A stretch of 64,000 nt of DNA from an uncultured Eubacteriales bacterium (GTDB lineage: Bacteria; Bacillota; Clostridia; Oscillospirales; Oscillospiraceae). The notes below the pieces were generated by a model. The model was given only the letters and a program-made list of their open reading frames with translations, was not told the origin of the DNA and did not search any database. Within the stretch, counting starts at the first letter, position 1. Each line of letters starts with the position of its first letter. Both the position numbers and the translations under genes were made by a program. The DNA lies in assembly GCA_934597725.1 (NCBI GenBank), contig CAKTSK010000008.1:1-64000 (forward strand). Direction: 5' to 3'. Shown here piece after piece: positions 30,031-38,199 of the stretch.

Positions 30031-30801
30031 TCACTGGGCGGAACTCCGTGTGATCTCCGGGTCGTCCATCTCCTCGGTCAGGCAGATCTTCCCCGCCCGG
30101 CACAGCTCCAGCAGGGCCAGAAAGCTGGCTGTGGCCTCCGCCCGGCTGCCGCTGCGGCAGAGCAGGTCCCGCCAGTGCAGCGGCCCTTCCGCCAGCAGGG
30201 ACAGCAGCTGCGCCGCCTTCTCCTCCACGGGATAGGGTTCGGACCGAAGCAGGATTTCAAACGAGGCCGGGTCAGGCGGGGCTTCCCGTTGGCAGCGAGC
30301 CCGCCAGGCGGCGATGGCCCCCAGCAGGTCTCCCGGCTCCTGCTGATAGCGGTAGACCCGCCGGGCAAACGCGGCCTCCGGTCCCTTGGGGAAGCAGGCT
30401 CTGCCCCGGGTCCACCCGGCTGTCAGCTGCGGCAGCACCGCCTGGACCCGCCGGCGCTCCTCCTGCCGCTGGCGGGCTTCCAGGCTGGCGATGAGCGCCG
30501 CCATTTCCTCTTTCGCCTCCCGGTCCTGGACCGAGAGGAGCATTTTGGTCTTGAGGAGCATCAGGTGAGAGGCCATGGCGATGAACTCCCCGGCCACCTC
30601 CAGGTCGATGGCCCGCCGGGCCTCCATCCAGGCCAGAAACTGTTCCAGCACCTCCGTCAGGGAGATGTCCTGGATCGCCACGCGATTTTTTTGCAGCAGG
30701 TGGAGGATCAGGTCCAGCGGACCCACGAAGTCTTCCGCAGCCGCCGCACCGGCTTTCACCACCCCTTTCAGGCGGTAGACCGGCCGGTCCTCCGCCCTCA
30801 C
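30031..30801 (-). CDS. scpA: Segregation and condensation protein A
   Basis: About 256 residues. The kleisin N-terminal motif FVGPLDLILHLLQKN and DISLTEVLEQFLAWME, plus FIAMASHLMLLKTKMLL, identify ScpA, which bridges SMC heads; a C-terminal winged helix ends the protein. The GTG at 30801 overlaps the TGA of the upstream protease gene and has no ribosome site, so start by coupling is likely. A GTG a few codons later is an alternative. Confidence 0.9.
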   Translation of the reverse strand: MRAEDRPVYRLKGVVKAGAAAAEDFVGPLDLILHLLQKNRVAIQDISLTEVLEQFLAWMEARRAIDLEVAGEFIAMASHLMLLKTKMLLSVQDREAKEEMAALIASLEARQRQEERRRVQAVLPQLTAGWTRGRACFPKGPEAAFARRVYRYQQEPGDLLGAIAAWRARCQREAPPDPASFEILLRSEPYPVEEKAAQLLSLLAEGPLHWRDLLCRSGSRAEATASFLALLELCRAGKICLTEEMDDPEITRSSAQ

Positions 30802-31493
30802 AGCAGCGCCGAGAGCATGCCGGTGTAGGCAAACTCCGCGCCCCGGAGCATCCCGTCCAGCATCCAGCTGCGGGCCGCGCCCAAAAAGCCGTCCAGCACG
30901 CCGAACCAGAGCAGGGCCATGAGCACCAGCATCCCGTAGCGCTCCAGACGCATCCAGCGCAGGTAGAGCCGGTCCGGCAGGAACATGGCGACCACTTTCG
31001 AGCCGTCCAGGGGCGGGAAGGGGATCAGGTTGAAGATCCCCAGACCGATGTTCAGCGTGACCAGCACCGCAAAAAATTCCAGGGCCAGGGACAGCCCGGT
31101 GGTCTCTCCCCGCACCACGGCCACAGCGCACAGGGCGCTGTATACAATGGCCGATAGATAGGCCAGCACAAAGTTGGACACCGGTCCCGCCAGCGCCGTG
31201 ATGGCCATGCCCTGCTTGGGGCGGCGGAAATAGCGGGGGTCCACCGGCACAGGCTTGGCCCAGCCGAAGCCCACCACCACCATCATCAGCAGCCCAAAGG
31301 GGTCCAGATGATGCAGCGGGTTCAGCGAGAGCCGGTTGCTCTGCTTGGCCGTGGGGTCCCCCAGATAGCAGGCCGCCAGCCCGTGGCTGACTTCATGGAC
31401 CACCAGACAGAGCAGCACGGCGGCCACCCGCAGAAGCATGGACCCCAGACTGGACCAGTCCACCCCTTGCGCCAACTGTGAAAACATCCCCAT
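30798..31493 (-). CDS. Site-2 protease family protein (M50B)
   Basis: 231 residues with five or six membrane segments. The metalloprotease motif LVVHEVSHGLAA (HExxH) is near residue 35, NPLHHLDPFG follows, and the second motif IPFPPLDGSKV carries the Asp ligand. It cleaves membrane-embedded substrates; this subfamily, next to scpA-scpB, is widespread in Firmicutes and its target is unknown. The ATG at 31493 follows AAGGAG by seven bases; upstream in-frame starts lack a ribosome site. It is the first gene of the operon ending in rluB. Confidence 0.9.
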   Translation of the reverse strand: MGMFSQLAQGVDWSSLGSMLLRVAAVLLCLVVHEVSHGLAACYLGDPTAKQSNRLSLNPLHHLDPFGLLMMVVVGFGWAKPVPVDPRYFRRPKQGMAITALAGPVSNFVLAYLSAIVYSALCAVAVVRGETTGLSLALEFFAVLVTLNIGLGIFNLIPFPPLDGSKVVAMFLPDRLYLRWMRLERYGMLVLMALLWFGVLDGFLGAARSWMLDGMLRGAEFAYTGMLSALL

Positions 31494-31573
31494 ACAGGTT
31501 CTCCTTCCAAGAGAGTATCCCAACATGTGGCCCGGGCCACACATTTTCTTCCCAATATTTTTGTGGATAGTCG

Positions 31574-31602
31574 ATTATATCAAAAAAACCGCTGTCTGGC
31601 AA
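31574..31602 (-). promoter_or_regulatory. Sigma-A promoter of the protease-scpA-scpB operon
   Basis: Minus strand: TTGCCA, 17-base spacer, TATAAT, about 80 bases before the first gene. Confidence 0.75.
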
Positions 31603-31663
31603 GCTTGCCCCGCCGGTCCCGGCGGATCTCACCTCATCCGGGGCGCGCCCTTTCCATCCCAGC

Positions 31664-31696
31664 AAAAAAGGCCCTCATCCGAAGAGGAGGGCCTTT
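31664..31696 (-). terminator. Terminator overlapping the end of the SpoIVFB-like gene
   Basis: A perfect 10-base stem (AAAGGCCCTC and complement) with six T on the minus strand. The last codons lie inside the hairpin and the TGA sits where the loop joins the second arm. Confidence 0.88.
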
Positions 31697-32406
31697 GTGT
31701 CACGTTGTCTCAGACCGGCCAGCAGCCACCCGGCACAGAGCAGCAGCGTAAAGTTTCCGTTGGTCCGCAGCACCCACCACCCCGGCAGCGCCAGGGCGCA
31801 GGCCAGGACCACCGTCAGCACCCGGCTGACCCGCTCCCCAGCGTCCGGCCCCACCCGGTGGGACAGAAACGCCCGCAGGATACGTCCGCCGTCCAGCGGA
31901 CCGGCTGGCAGCAGGTTGAACAGCCCCAGCGCCAGGCTGAGTCCCGTCAGCAAATAGGCGTTCTCTCCGCCCCCCTGCCGTCCCCAGGCCGCCGCCAACA
32001 GGGCCAGCAGCAGGCTGGCGGCAGGCCCGGCCAGCGCCACTAAGCCTTCCTCCCGATAGGAGAACAGCCGTGCCCGGCGGGGACAGAGGACCGCCCCCAC
32101 CCCGGTCAGATGAAACCCGGCCACCTGACCGCCCAGCAGGCGGATGGCCGCCACATGCCCCAGCTCGTGGAACCCCGCTGCCGCCGCCGCCCACCCCAAA
32201 AGCCGTGGGGGCGCCGCCAGCAGCAGCGCCCCCAGAAGCAGCCAAAAGCCGCCGGTGCTATGAACCCGTCTCTCCGCGGTCCTCCCCTCCTTCTTCTGCC
32301 GGTCCTTCCTTTTCCTGGGTCGTTTCCGGTCCCTCTCCGCCCCAGAGCGCGCGGAAGGTCTCCACCGCCGCTTCTCCCCGGGAAAAGGACTCGCCCACCT
32401 GGGCAA
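31675..32406 (-). CDS. SpoIVFB-like intramembrane metalloprotease (start uncertain)
   Basis: The conserved part begins at VHSTGGFWLLLGALLL and continues with the zinc motif AGFHELGHVAAI (HExxH), GPAASLLLALLAA and the second ligand motif LLPAGPLDGGRIL, as in SpoIVFB, which releases pro-sigma-K in the mother cell. About 190 residues are clearly protease. No ATG or GTG exists upstream in this frame; the only standard candidate is a TTG at 32406, giving a very basic 48-residue extension that overlaps the upstream gene in another frame. An unusual start, a frameshift or a sequence error must be considered. Confidence 0.7.
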   Translation of the reverse strand: MPRWASPFPGEKRRWRPSARSGAERDRKRPRKRKDRQKKEGRTAERRVHSTGGFWLLLGALLLAAPPRLLGWAAAAAGFHELGHVAAIRLLGGQVAGFHLTGVGAVLCPRRARLFSYREEGLVALAGPAASLLLALLAAAWGRQGGGENAYLLTGLSLALGLFNLLPAGPLDGGRILRAFLSHRVGPDAGERVSRVLTVVLACALALPGWWVLRTNGNFTLLLCAGWLLAGLRQRDTKALLFG

Positions 32407-32611
32407 AGACCGCCTGAAAATCGGTGTCCCGCTCGATCAAGGTCCCGATGGCGGCCGTGATCCGGGTCACAGGCTCCAGATCCAGGCCCCGGCCGACAAA
32501 GACCGCGCCGAACAGCACCAGACAGACCAACAGCTGACACAGCCGCCGTCGTTCTCCTCTGGTCAGGGGCGTTTTTCCGGCCTTGCCGGGCTTTCCTCTT
32601 TGCTGACCCAT
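32258..32611 (-). CDS. SpoIVFA-like membrane protein lacking the peptidase domain
   Basis: 117 residues: a basic start (GQQRGKPGKAGK), one membrane helix (LCQLLVCLVLFGAVFVGRG, about 31-49), a segment RDTDFQAVFAQVGESFSRGE resembling the region after the helix in SpoIVFA/M23-type sporulation proteins, and an acidic tail. It stops before any M23 domain. It overlaps the SpoIVFB-like frame by up to 149 bases, in the +1 relation. GGGAGG lies four to five bases before this ATG; an ATG at 32644 is a weaker alternative. The assignment rests on position and general architecture. Confidence 0.55.
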   Translation of the reverse strand: MGQQRGKPGKAGKTPLTRGERRRLCQLLVCLVLFGAVFVGRGLDLEPVTRITAAIGTLIERDTDFQAVFAQVGESFSRGEAAVETFRALWGGEGPETTQEKEGPAEEGGEDRGETGS

Positions 32612-32695
32612 CCTGCCTCCCCCTTTCTGCGGTTCTTGTTCCATCTTTATGGGACCGGCGCAAAAGATATTCGCAAAAATTCCTGTGCATAGCGC

Positions 32696-32724
32696 TTGAC
32701 ATTCCTGCGGCGCTCAAGTATAAT
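32696..32724 (+). promoter_or_regulatory. Consensus promoter of tRNA-Pro
   Basis: Perfect TTGACA, 17-base spacer, perfect TATAAT, ending 11 bases before the mature tRNA. Confidence 0.93.
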
Positions 32725-32735
32725 CAAGAAAGTTT

Positions 32736-32812
32736 CGGGGTGTGGCGAAGTTTGGTATCGCGCTTGGTTCGGGTCCAAGAGGCCTGGGGTTCGAATCCCC
32801 ACACTCCGACCA
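32736..32812 (+). tRNA. tRNA-Pro (anticodon CGG)
   Basis: A 77-base cloverleaf. The acceptor CGGGGTG pairs with CACTCCG (one G-U), the anticodon stem CTTGG/CCAAG encloses TTCGGGT, giving anticodon CGG for CCG codons. The T-loop GGTTCGAATCC and encoded CCA are intact. Confidence 0.95.
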
Positions 32813-32815
32813 TAG

Positions 32816-32852
32816 AGAAAACCCCTGACCCTTGACGGGTCGGGGGTTTTCC
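32816..32852 (+). terminator. Terminator of tRNA-Pro
   Basis: AAAACCCCTGACCC pairs with GGGTCGGGGGTTTT (one T-G pair) around a 5-base loop; the T-run is part of the stem and continues as CCTTCTTTCTT. Confidence 0.85.
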
Positions 32853-32989
32853 TTCTTTCTTCCTGGTTTTTCATGCGGATGGAAGGAACATCCGCGCTCC
32901 CACAGCACATCCTATCCAAGCACGTTCTGACACAGAGCATTCCAATCGACTGGTACGCGTCCACACACTTTCTTTGGGAGGACAGTTCC

Positions 32990-34270
32990 ATGACACCAAC
33001 TTCCTTTGTACTCAAGGCCGACCTCTGCTATAGTCTCAACCCCCAAACGGTCGCCACTCACCGGGACAGTTATCTGGTCTGCTGGGAGGGGCGCTGCGCC
33101 GGGGTGTTCCCCTCTCTTCCCGCCCCGTACCGGGACCTGCCCCTGTACGACTACAGCGGCCAGCTGGCGGTTCCCGGTCTGGTCGATCTGCACGCCCACG
33201 CCCCCCAGTACGCCTTTCGCGGCCTGGGAATGGACCTGGAGCTGCTGGACTGGCTGAACACCCACGCCTTCCCGGAGGAGAGCCGCTACCAGGATCTGCT
33301 GTACGCCGAGCAGGCTTACCGCCGTTTTGTGGACGACATGCTCCACGGCCCCAACACCCGCGCCTGCCTCTTCGCCACCCTCCACACAGAGGCCACCTGG
33401 CTGCTGATGGATCGGCTGGAGGAAAGCGGCCTGTACACCATGGTGGGCAAGGTCAGCATGGACCGCAGCAGCCCGGCCTATCTCCGGGAACCCGACGCCG
33501 ACCATGCCGCCCGGGAGGTCTGCCGCTGGCTGGCACGGTGCGACGGACGGTATACCAGGACCCGGCCCATCCTGACCCCGCGGTTTATCCCCTCCTGCTC
33601 CGGGGAACTGCTGGCCCGGCTGCACGACATCCAGCGCCGGACGGGTCTGCCGGTCCAGTCTCATCTGTCGGAAAACCCCGGGGAGGTCGCCCTGGTCCAC
33701 AGGCTCTTCCCCGAGGCCAGACATTACAGCGGCGCTTACCACCGCTTCGGCCTCTTCGGCGGCGACGGCTGCCCCACCATCATGGCCCACTGCGTCCACG
33801 TCACCCCGGAGGAAGTGGACTTGCTGGCCGCCCAACAGGTGTTCGTGGCCCACTGCCCGGCCTCCAACGCCAACCTCTCCTCCGGCATCGCCCCGGTCCG
33901 CCAATTCCTGGAGGCCGGGGTCCCCGTGGGACTGGGCAGCGACGTGGCCGGCGGGACCCACCTCTCCCTCTTCCGGGCCATGGCGGATGCCATTCGGGCC
34001 TCCAAGCTGCGCTGGCGTCTGACCGATGCCGCGCTGGCCCCCCTGACCACCGCAGAGGCTTTCTATCTGGGCACCGCCGGCGGCGGCGCTTTCTTTGGCA
34101 AGGTGGGGACCTTTACACCCGGCTTCGCCTTTGACGTGATCGTGCTGGACGACCGCCGCTACGCGCCCGTCCGCGCCGCCTCGTTGATGGACCGGCTGGA
34201 GCAGGCGATCTTCCTGTCGGAGGACCGGGACATCACCCACAAATTCGTCCAGGGGCGGCAGCTGTTCTGA
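32990..34270 (+). CDS. guaD: Guanine deaminase (amidohydrolase superfamily)
   Basis: 426 residues; converts guanine to xanthine. Metal and catalytic motifs are VDLHAHAPQYAFRG (HxH, about 68-81), the substrate site QSHLSENPGEVALV, the third His in IMAHCVHVT, and the Asp in GLGSDVAGGTHLSLF. These match GuaD better than other deaminases of the superfamily. The ATG follows GGGAGGACAG; an upstream extension into the tRNA region is rejected. It appears to stand alone after the tRNA terminator and before a new promoter, with no purine riboswitch visible. Confidence 0.88.
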   Translation: MTPTSFVLKADLCYSLNPQTVATHRDSYLVCWEGRCAGVFPSLPAPYRDLPLYDYSGQLAVPGLVDLHAHAPQYAFRGLGMDLELLDWLNTHAFPEESRYQDLLYAEQAYRRFVDDMLHGPNTRACLFATLHTEATWLLMDRLEESGLYTMVGKVSMDRSSPAYLREPDADHAAREVCRWLARCDGRYTRTRPILTPRFIPSCSGELLARLHDIQRRTGLPVQSHLSENPGEVALVHRLFPEARHYSGAYHRFGLFGGDGCPTIMAHCVHVTPEEVDLLAAQQVFVAHCPASNANLSSGIAPVRQFLEAGVPVGLGSDVAGGTHLSLFRAMADAIRASKLRWRLTDAALAPLTTAEAFYLGTAGGGAFFGKVGTFTPGFAFDVIVLDDRRYAPVRAASLMDRLEQAIFLSEDRDITHKFVQGRQLF

Positions 34271-34287
34271 CGGTGTTCTTCTGCCGA

Positions 34288-34316
34288 TTGACTTTCCTCT
34301 CGGGCAGGGGTACAAT
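34288..34316 (+). promoter_or_regulatory. Promoter of the AI-2E family gene
   Basis: TTGACT, 17-base spacer, TACAAT, 36 bases before the ATG. Confidence 0.78.
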
Positions 34317-34352
34317 GGGCTATCCCTTTGGCATGTACTGGAAAAGGACGGT

Positions 34353-35519
34353 ATGCTTATGGACCTGAACAAGAAAACTATGCAGCGTCTGGCGCTGCTC
34401 ATCACCTTTGCGCTGCTGCTTTACTGGGGGCTGACCCATCCTACCCAGGCCGGGCGGGTGCTGTCCTCCTTTTTCTCCCTTCTGCTGCCCTTTCTGCTGG
34501 GCGGCTGTCTGGCCTTTCTCCTCAATGTGTTCCTTCGCCCCATCGAAACCGGCTGGCGGCGGCTGTGGGGCAAGAAATACGGCCCCCGGCAAGAGGCCGC
34601 CCGGCGGCCGGTGTGCCTGCTGGCCACCACCGTTCTGCTGGTGGGCGTGGTCTTTGCCATCTTCTTCATCGTGGTGCCCGCCCTGCGGGACAGCGTGATG
34701 AACTTCGTCTCCATGCTGCCGGCCCGCATGGTCCAGGTGGAGCGGTGGTGGAACGATCTGGCCGCCTTCCTGGGCAGCTATTCCATCCAGCTGCCGCCCT
34801 TTACGCTGAATGTCCCGGCCATTCAGGAGGAGATCATGCAGTTCCTCTACAAATACGGGGAGGATTTTCTCAACACCACCATCGGCATCACCTCCTCGAT
34901 TTTTTCCTCGATCTTCTCTCTGGTGGTCAACCTGGTGCTGGGCTTTGTCTTCTCCCTCTACCTGCTGGCCCAGAAGGAGACCCTGACCCGGCAGGCCAAA
35001 AAGGTCCTGCGCGCACTGTGCCGGGAGGAGCGGGCCAAAAAGATCACGGAAGTGGCCCGGCTGACCAACCGGACCTTTTCCAACTTCGTCACCGGCCAGC
35101 TGACCGAGGCGGTGATCCTGGGGTCCCTGTGCTTCCTCGGTATGCTGATCTTCCGCCTGCCCTACGCCGGGGTGATCTCCATTCTGGTGGGCTTCACCGC
35201 CCTCATCCCGATCTTCGGCGCTTTCATCGGCGTGGGTGTGGGGGCCTTTCTCATCCTGCTGGTGCGCCCCATCCAGGCGCTGTGGTTCATCCTGTTCATC
35301 ATCATCCTCCAGCAGGTGGAGGGCAACCTGATCTATCCCCGGGTGGTGGGCAAATCCGTGGGCCTGCCGGGGATCTGGGTGCTGGCTGCCGTTACCCTGG
35401 GTGGCAACGCCTTCGGGCTGGTGGGGATGCTGCTGGCCGTCCCGCTGTGTTCGGTACTCTACGCCCTGCTCCGTCAAGGGGTCAACGCCCGTCTAGCCCG
35501 GAAGGGGCTGTCTGCCTGA
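34353..35519 (+). CDS. AI-2E family membrane transporter
   Basis: 388 residues with seven to eight predicted helices. Family signs are the N-terminal helix pair, a soluble middle domain (about 110-180), and the C-terminal motif block GFTALIPIFGAFIGVG followed by IILQQVEGNLIYPRVVGKSVGLP. Members export autoinducer-2 or act as Na+/H+ antiporters; which applies cannot be read. The gene has its own promoter and terminator. Confidence 0.88.
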   Translation: MLMDLNKKTMQRLALLITFALLLYWGLTHPTQAGRVLSSFFSLLLPFLLGGCLAFLLNVFLRPIETGWRRLWGKKYGPRQEAARRPVCLLATTVLLVGVVFAIFFIVVPALRDSVMNFVSMLPARMVQVERWWNDLAAFLGSYSIQLPPFTLNVPAIQEEIMQFLYKYGEDFLNTTIGITSSIFSSIFSLVVNLVLGFVFSLYLLAQKETLTRQAKKVLRALCREERAKKITEVARLTNRTFSNFVTGQLTEAVILGSLCFLGMLIFRLPYAGVISILVGFTALIPIFGAFIGVGVGAFLILLVRPIQALWFILFIIILQQVEGNLIYPRVVGKSVGLPGIWVLAAVTLGGNAFGLVGMLLAVPLCSVLYALLRQGVNARLARKGLSA

Positions 35520-35524
35520 CTTTT

Positions 35525-35560
35525 GAAAATTCCCTCTCCGCCTGTGGAGAGGGAATTTTC
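35525..35560 (+). terminator. Terminator of the AI-2E family gene
   Basis: A perfect 15-base stem (GAAAATTCCCTCTCC and complement) with a 6-base loop; the second arm ends in TTTTC and more T-rich sequence follows. Confidence 0.88.
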
Positions 35561-35589
35561 TTGCGCTTTTCTGCAAAATATGATATGAT
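35561..35589 (+). promoter_or_regulatory. Promoter of the dlt-like operon
   Basis: TTGCGC, 17-base spacer, TATGAT, abutting the previous terminator and about 80 bases before the first gene. Confidence 0.6.
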
Positions 35590-35667
35590 ACATGTCTGAA
35601 ATTTTATCCACGCCACGGCCCCTTGCGCCTCGTCTGAGGGACCCTGTTTCCGCTGGAGGATCACAGT

Positions 35668-37194
35668 ATGCTGCAAAAAAATGTCTTAGACTATTTGGAC
35701 GCTTCCGCTGCCCGCTTCCCGGATAAAGTGGCTTTCGCCGATGACCAGAGCCAGTTTACCTTTGCCCAGCTTGCCGCAGCCGCCGGAGGTCTGGGGACCC
35801 TTCTGGCCCGGCACAGCGCCCGGCACAATCAGCCGGTGGTCGTCCTCATCAACCACACCGCCGCCAACCTGGCCGCGTTCCTGGGTGTGCTCTCTGCCGG
35901 TCTGTTCTATGTGCCGCTGGACATGCAGATGCCGCTGCCCCGGCTGCGGGGCATTCTGGAGACCCTCTCCCCGGCGGCGGTGGTCTATCCCCCCGGCTGT
36001 CAGGAGAAGGCCCAGCCTTTGGCTGACCTCTGTCCGCTGCTGTCTGCGGAGGAAGGCTTTCTCTGTCCCCACGACCCTGCCCTGCTGGCTCAGCGCCGGG
36101 CGCAGGTGCTGGACATCGACCCGGTCTATGCCATCTTCACCTCCGGCTCCACCGGCAAGCCCAAGGGGATCGTCATTAGCCACCGCAGCGTCATCGACTT
36201 CACCGAGTGGATGGCAGATGCCTGCCAGTTCACCCACCAGGACATCCTGGGCAACCAGGCTCCCTTTTATTTTGACCTATCTGTAAAGGATATTTACTTG
36301 ACACTGAAATGCGGCGCTACCACCCACATCATTCCCAAAAAAGACTTTCTTTTCCCCACCCTGCTGGTGGATTTTCTGGAAGAAAAAGAGGTCACCGCCC
36401 TGGTCTGGGCCACTTCGGCGTTCCATCTGGTGGCCAACTCCGGGGTCCTGGAACAGAAAGCGCCCTCTCACCTCCGCACGGTCATTCTGGGCGGCGAGGC
36501 ACTACAGGCCAAACAGCTCAACCGCTGGCGCGCCGCCCTGCCGGAGGTCCAGTATACCAATCTCTACGGCCCCACAGAGGTCACCGTGGACTGCACCTGG
36601 TATCCCATCACCCGGACCTTTGCAGACGACGAGCGCATCCCCATTGGCCGGGCCTGCGCCAACAAGGAGGTCTTTCTGCTGGATGAGCAGCTCCGCCCCG
36701 TCCCCCCCGGACAGCCGGGGGAGATCTGTGTGCGGGGCATCGGCCTGGCCAAGGGCTATTGGGACCAGTGGGACAAAACCAACGCCGCGTTTATTCAAGA
36801 CCCCCGCAACCCCCACTATCCCGACCTGATCTATCGCACCGGCGACCTGGCCGTGATGGACACAGAGGGTGTCCTGACCTTCCTCACCCGGCAGGACGGA
36901 CAGATCAAGCACATGGGGTATCGCATTGAGCTGGGCGAGATCGAGACCGCCCTCAACAGCCTACCCGCCATCGAAGAGGCGGCCTGCTTCTTTGACCCGG
37001 AGAAGGACCGCATCCACTGCGTCTACACCGGCCAGGAGGAACCCAACGCCCTGGCCAAAACCGCCCGGAAGCTCCTGCCCCGGTACATGGTCCCCAACCT
37101 CTACCATCCGCTGGAGACCATGCCCCACAACCCCAACGGGAAGATCGACCGGCCCGCCCTGAAGGAGGCATTCATCCATGGCACCGCTGACTGA
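35668..37194 (+). CDS. dltA: DltA-like carrier-protein ligase (AMP-forming adenylation domain)
   Basis: 508 residues; expected to adenylate D-alanine (or a related acid) and load it on the carrier protein encoded two genes on. Core motifs are FTSGSTGKPKGIVISH (A3, about 152-167), NLYGPTEVTVDCTW (A5), LIYRTGDLAV (A7), the hinge GYRIELGEIE (A8) and the C-terminal lysine in NPNGKIDRPAL (A10). The architecture and DltA-type wording of the motifs support D-alanine, but I cannot confirm specificity. The stop overlaps the next gene by 17 bases. Confidence 0.85.
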   Translation: MLQKNVLDYLDASAARFPDKVAFADDQSQFTFAQLAAAAGGLGTLLARHSARHNQPVVVLINHTAANLAAFLGVLSAGLFYVPLDMQMPLPRLRGILETLSPAAVVYPPGCQEKAQPLADLCPLLSAEEGFLCPHDPALLAQRRAQVLDIDPVYAIFTSGSTGKPKGIVISHRSVIDFTEWMADACQFTHQDILGNQAPFYFDLSVKDIYLTLKCGATTHIIPKKDFLFPTLLVDFLEEKEVTALVWATSAFHLVANSGVLEQKAPSHLRTVILGGEALQAKQLNRWRAALPEVQYTNLYGPTEVTVDCTWYPITRTFADDERIPIGRACANKEVFLLDEQLRPVPPGQPGEICVRGIGLAKGYWDQWDKTNAAFIQDPRNPHYPDLIYRTGDLAVMDTEGVLTFLTRQDGQIKHMGYRIELGEIETALNSLPAIEEAACFFDPEKDRIHCVYTGQEEPNALAKTARKLLPRYMVPNLYHPLETMPHNPNGKIDRPALKEAFIHGTAD

Positions 37195-37954
37195 CTATGA
37201 GACCCTGGCCCGGCTGGTCTCTGCCCACATGACCCGCGGCGTGGTCACCAACACCATGGTCAGCCAGGAGGAATACGCCGGGGATCTGGCCGCCGGGACC
37301 CTGGAGGCCCGGGAAACGCCGGCCGGCCTGCTCCTGCTCCGCCAACGGCCCACCCACGTCCGTTTACAGTTTTATCTCAACGACCTGTCTGTGCCGCTGG
37401 GGACGGCTCTGCCGTCGCCCACCGTCACAGAGATCGCCTTTCGTCCCCGGGACGTAACACTACAGCAGGCAGTAGACTACCTCCGGCGTCAGGGCTTTGC
37501 CCCGGTGCTGGAACGGGTCCGTCTCTCCCGCCCGGCGGGGGAGGCTCCCCTGCCGGACCGTCCCCTCACTCGCCCCACCCAAAGCGCCCCGGTGCTGGCT
37601 TTTTTGCAGGAAAACTTTTCCTCGCTCACCGGCTGTCTCCCCACAGAAGGAGAGCTGGCTGACCTGCTGGCCCAGGGCCGGGTGCTGACCTTGGAAGAGA
37701 ACGGCGAGATCCTCGGCCTGCTCCACTTTGCCCTGACGGGAAACACCGGAGAGATCCGCCATCTGGCGGTCCGGGCCGACCGCCGGGGCGAGGGATTGAC
37801 CCGTCCCCTGCTGGCGGGGTATCTCCAGGCCGCAGCAGGCGGCAAAAGCATCGTCTGGACCCGCCGCGATCATCTGAGCGCCCAAGCTGCCTATGGCCGC
37901 TTTGGCTTTGTCCCTGACGGACGGCGCGCCGCCGTCCTGTGCCATCAACGCTGA
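37178..37954 (+). CDS. GNAT-family N-acetyltransferase in the dlt-like operon
   Basis: 258 residues, probably two GNAT-type halves. The C-terminal half shows the usual pattern EIRHLAVRADRRGEGLTRPLLAGYL (acetyl-CoA loop, about 191-215) and a final SAQAAYGRFGFV. The N-terminal half (about 1-120) is degenerate. The ATG follows AAGGAGG inside the end of dltA, and the stop is 15 bases before the carrier gene. A GNAT between dltA and dltC is not part of the standard dlt operon; it may acylate the same surface polymer, its precursor or a carrier partner. Confidence 0.75.
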   Translation: MAPLTDYETLARLVSAHMTRGVVTNTMVSQEEYAGDLAAGTLEARETPAGLLLLRQRPTHVRLQFYLNDLSVPLGTALPSPTVTEIAFRPRDVTLQQAVDYLRRQGFAPVLERVRLSRPAGEAPLPDRPLTRPTQSAPVLAFLQENFSSLTGCLPTEGELADLLAQGRVLTLEENGEILGLLHFALTGNTGEIRHLAVRADRRGEGLTRPLLAGYLQAAAGGKSIVWTRRDHLSAQAAYGRFGFVPDGRRAAVLCHQR

Positions 37955-37969
37955 GAAAGAAGGTATCCC

Positions 37970-38197
37970 ATGAAGGAACAACTGCTGGCTATTTTGACCG
38001 AAGCCGTCCCCGGCGTGGACTTTGAACAGGAGACCGCCCTGGTGGACGACGAGATCCTGGAATCGCTGGACATCGTCACCATCGTCTCGGAGCTCAAGGA
38101 CGTCTTTGACGTGGAGATCACCGTGGACGACCTGGTGCCCGAAAACTTCAACACGGTGGAGGCCATGCTGGCCCTCATCCAGGCCCGGAAAGACTGA
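37970..38197 (+). CDS. dltC: Carrier protein (DltC-like / acyl carrier)
   Basis: 75 residues, helical, with the phosphopantetheine serine in ILESLDIVTIVSEL (Ser near 33), the expected D/E-S-L context. It would receive the aminoacyl or acyl group from the adenylating enzyme and present it to the membrane acyltransferase. An AGAAAGAAGG ribosome site precedes the ATG. The sequence could pass for a general acyl carrier protein; the operon context is what suggests DltC. Confidence 0.85.
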   Translation: MKEQLLAILTEAVPGVDFEQETALVDDEILESLDIVTIVSELKDVFDVEITVDDLVPENFNTVEAMLALIQARKD

Positions 38198-38199
38198 CC

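Noticed and set aside
32736..32812. tRNA-Pro as an integration site for a mobile element
   Set aside because: No integrase, no repeat of the tRNA 3' end and ordinary neighbouring genes; I see no sign of an island.
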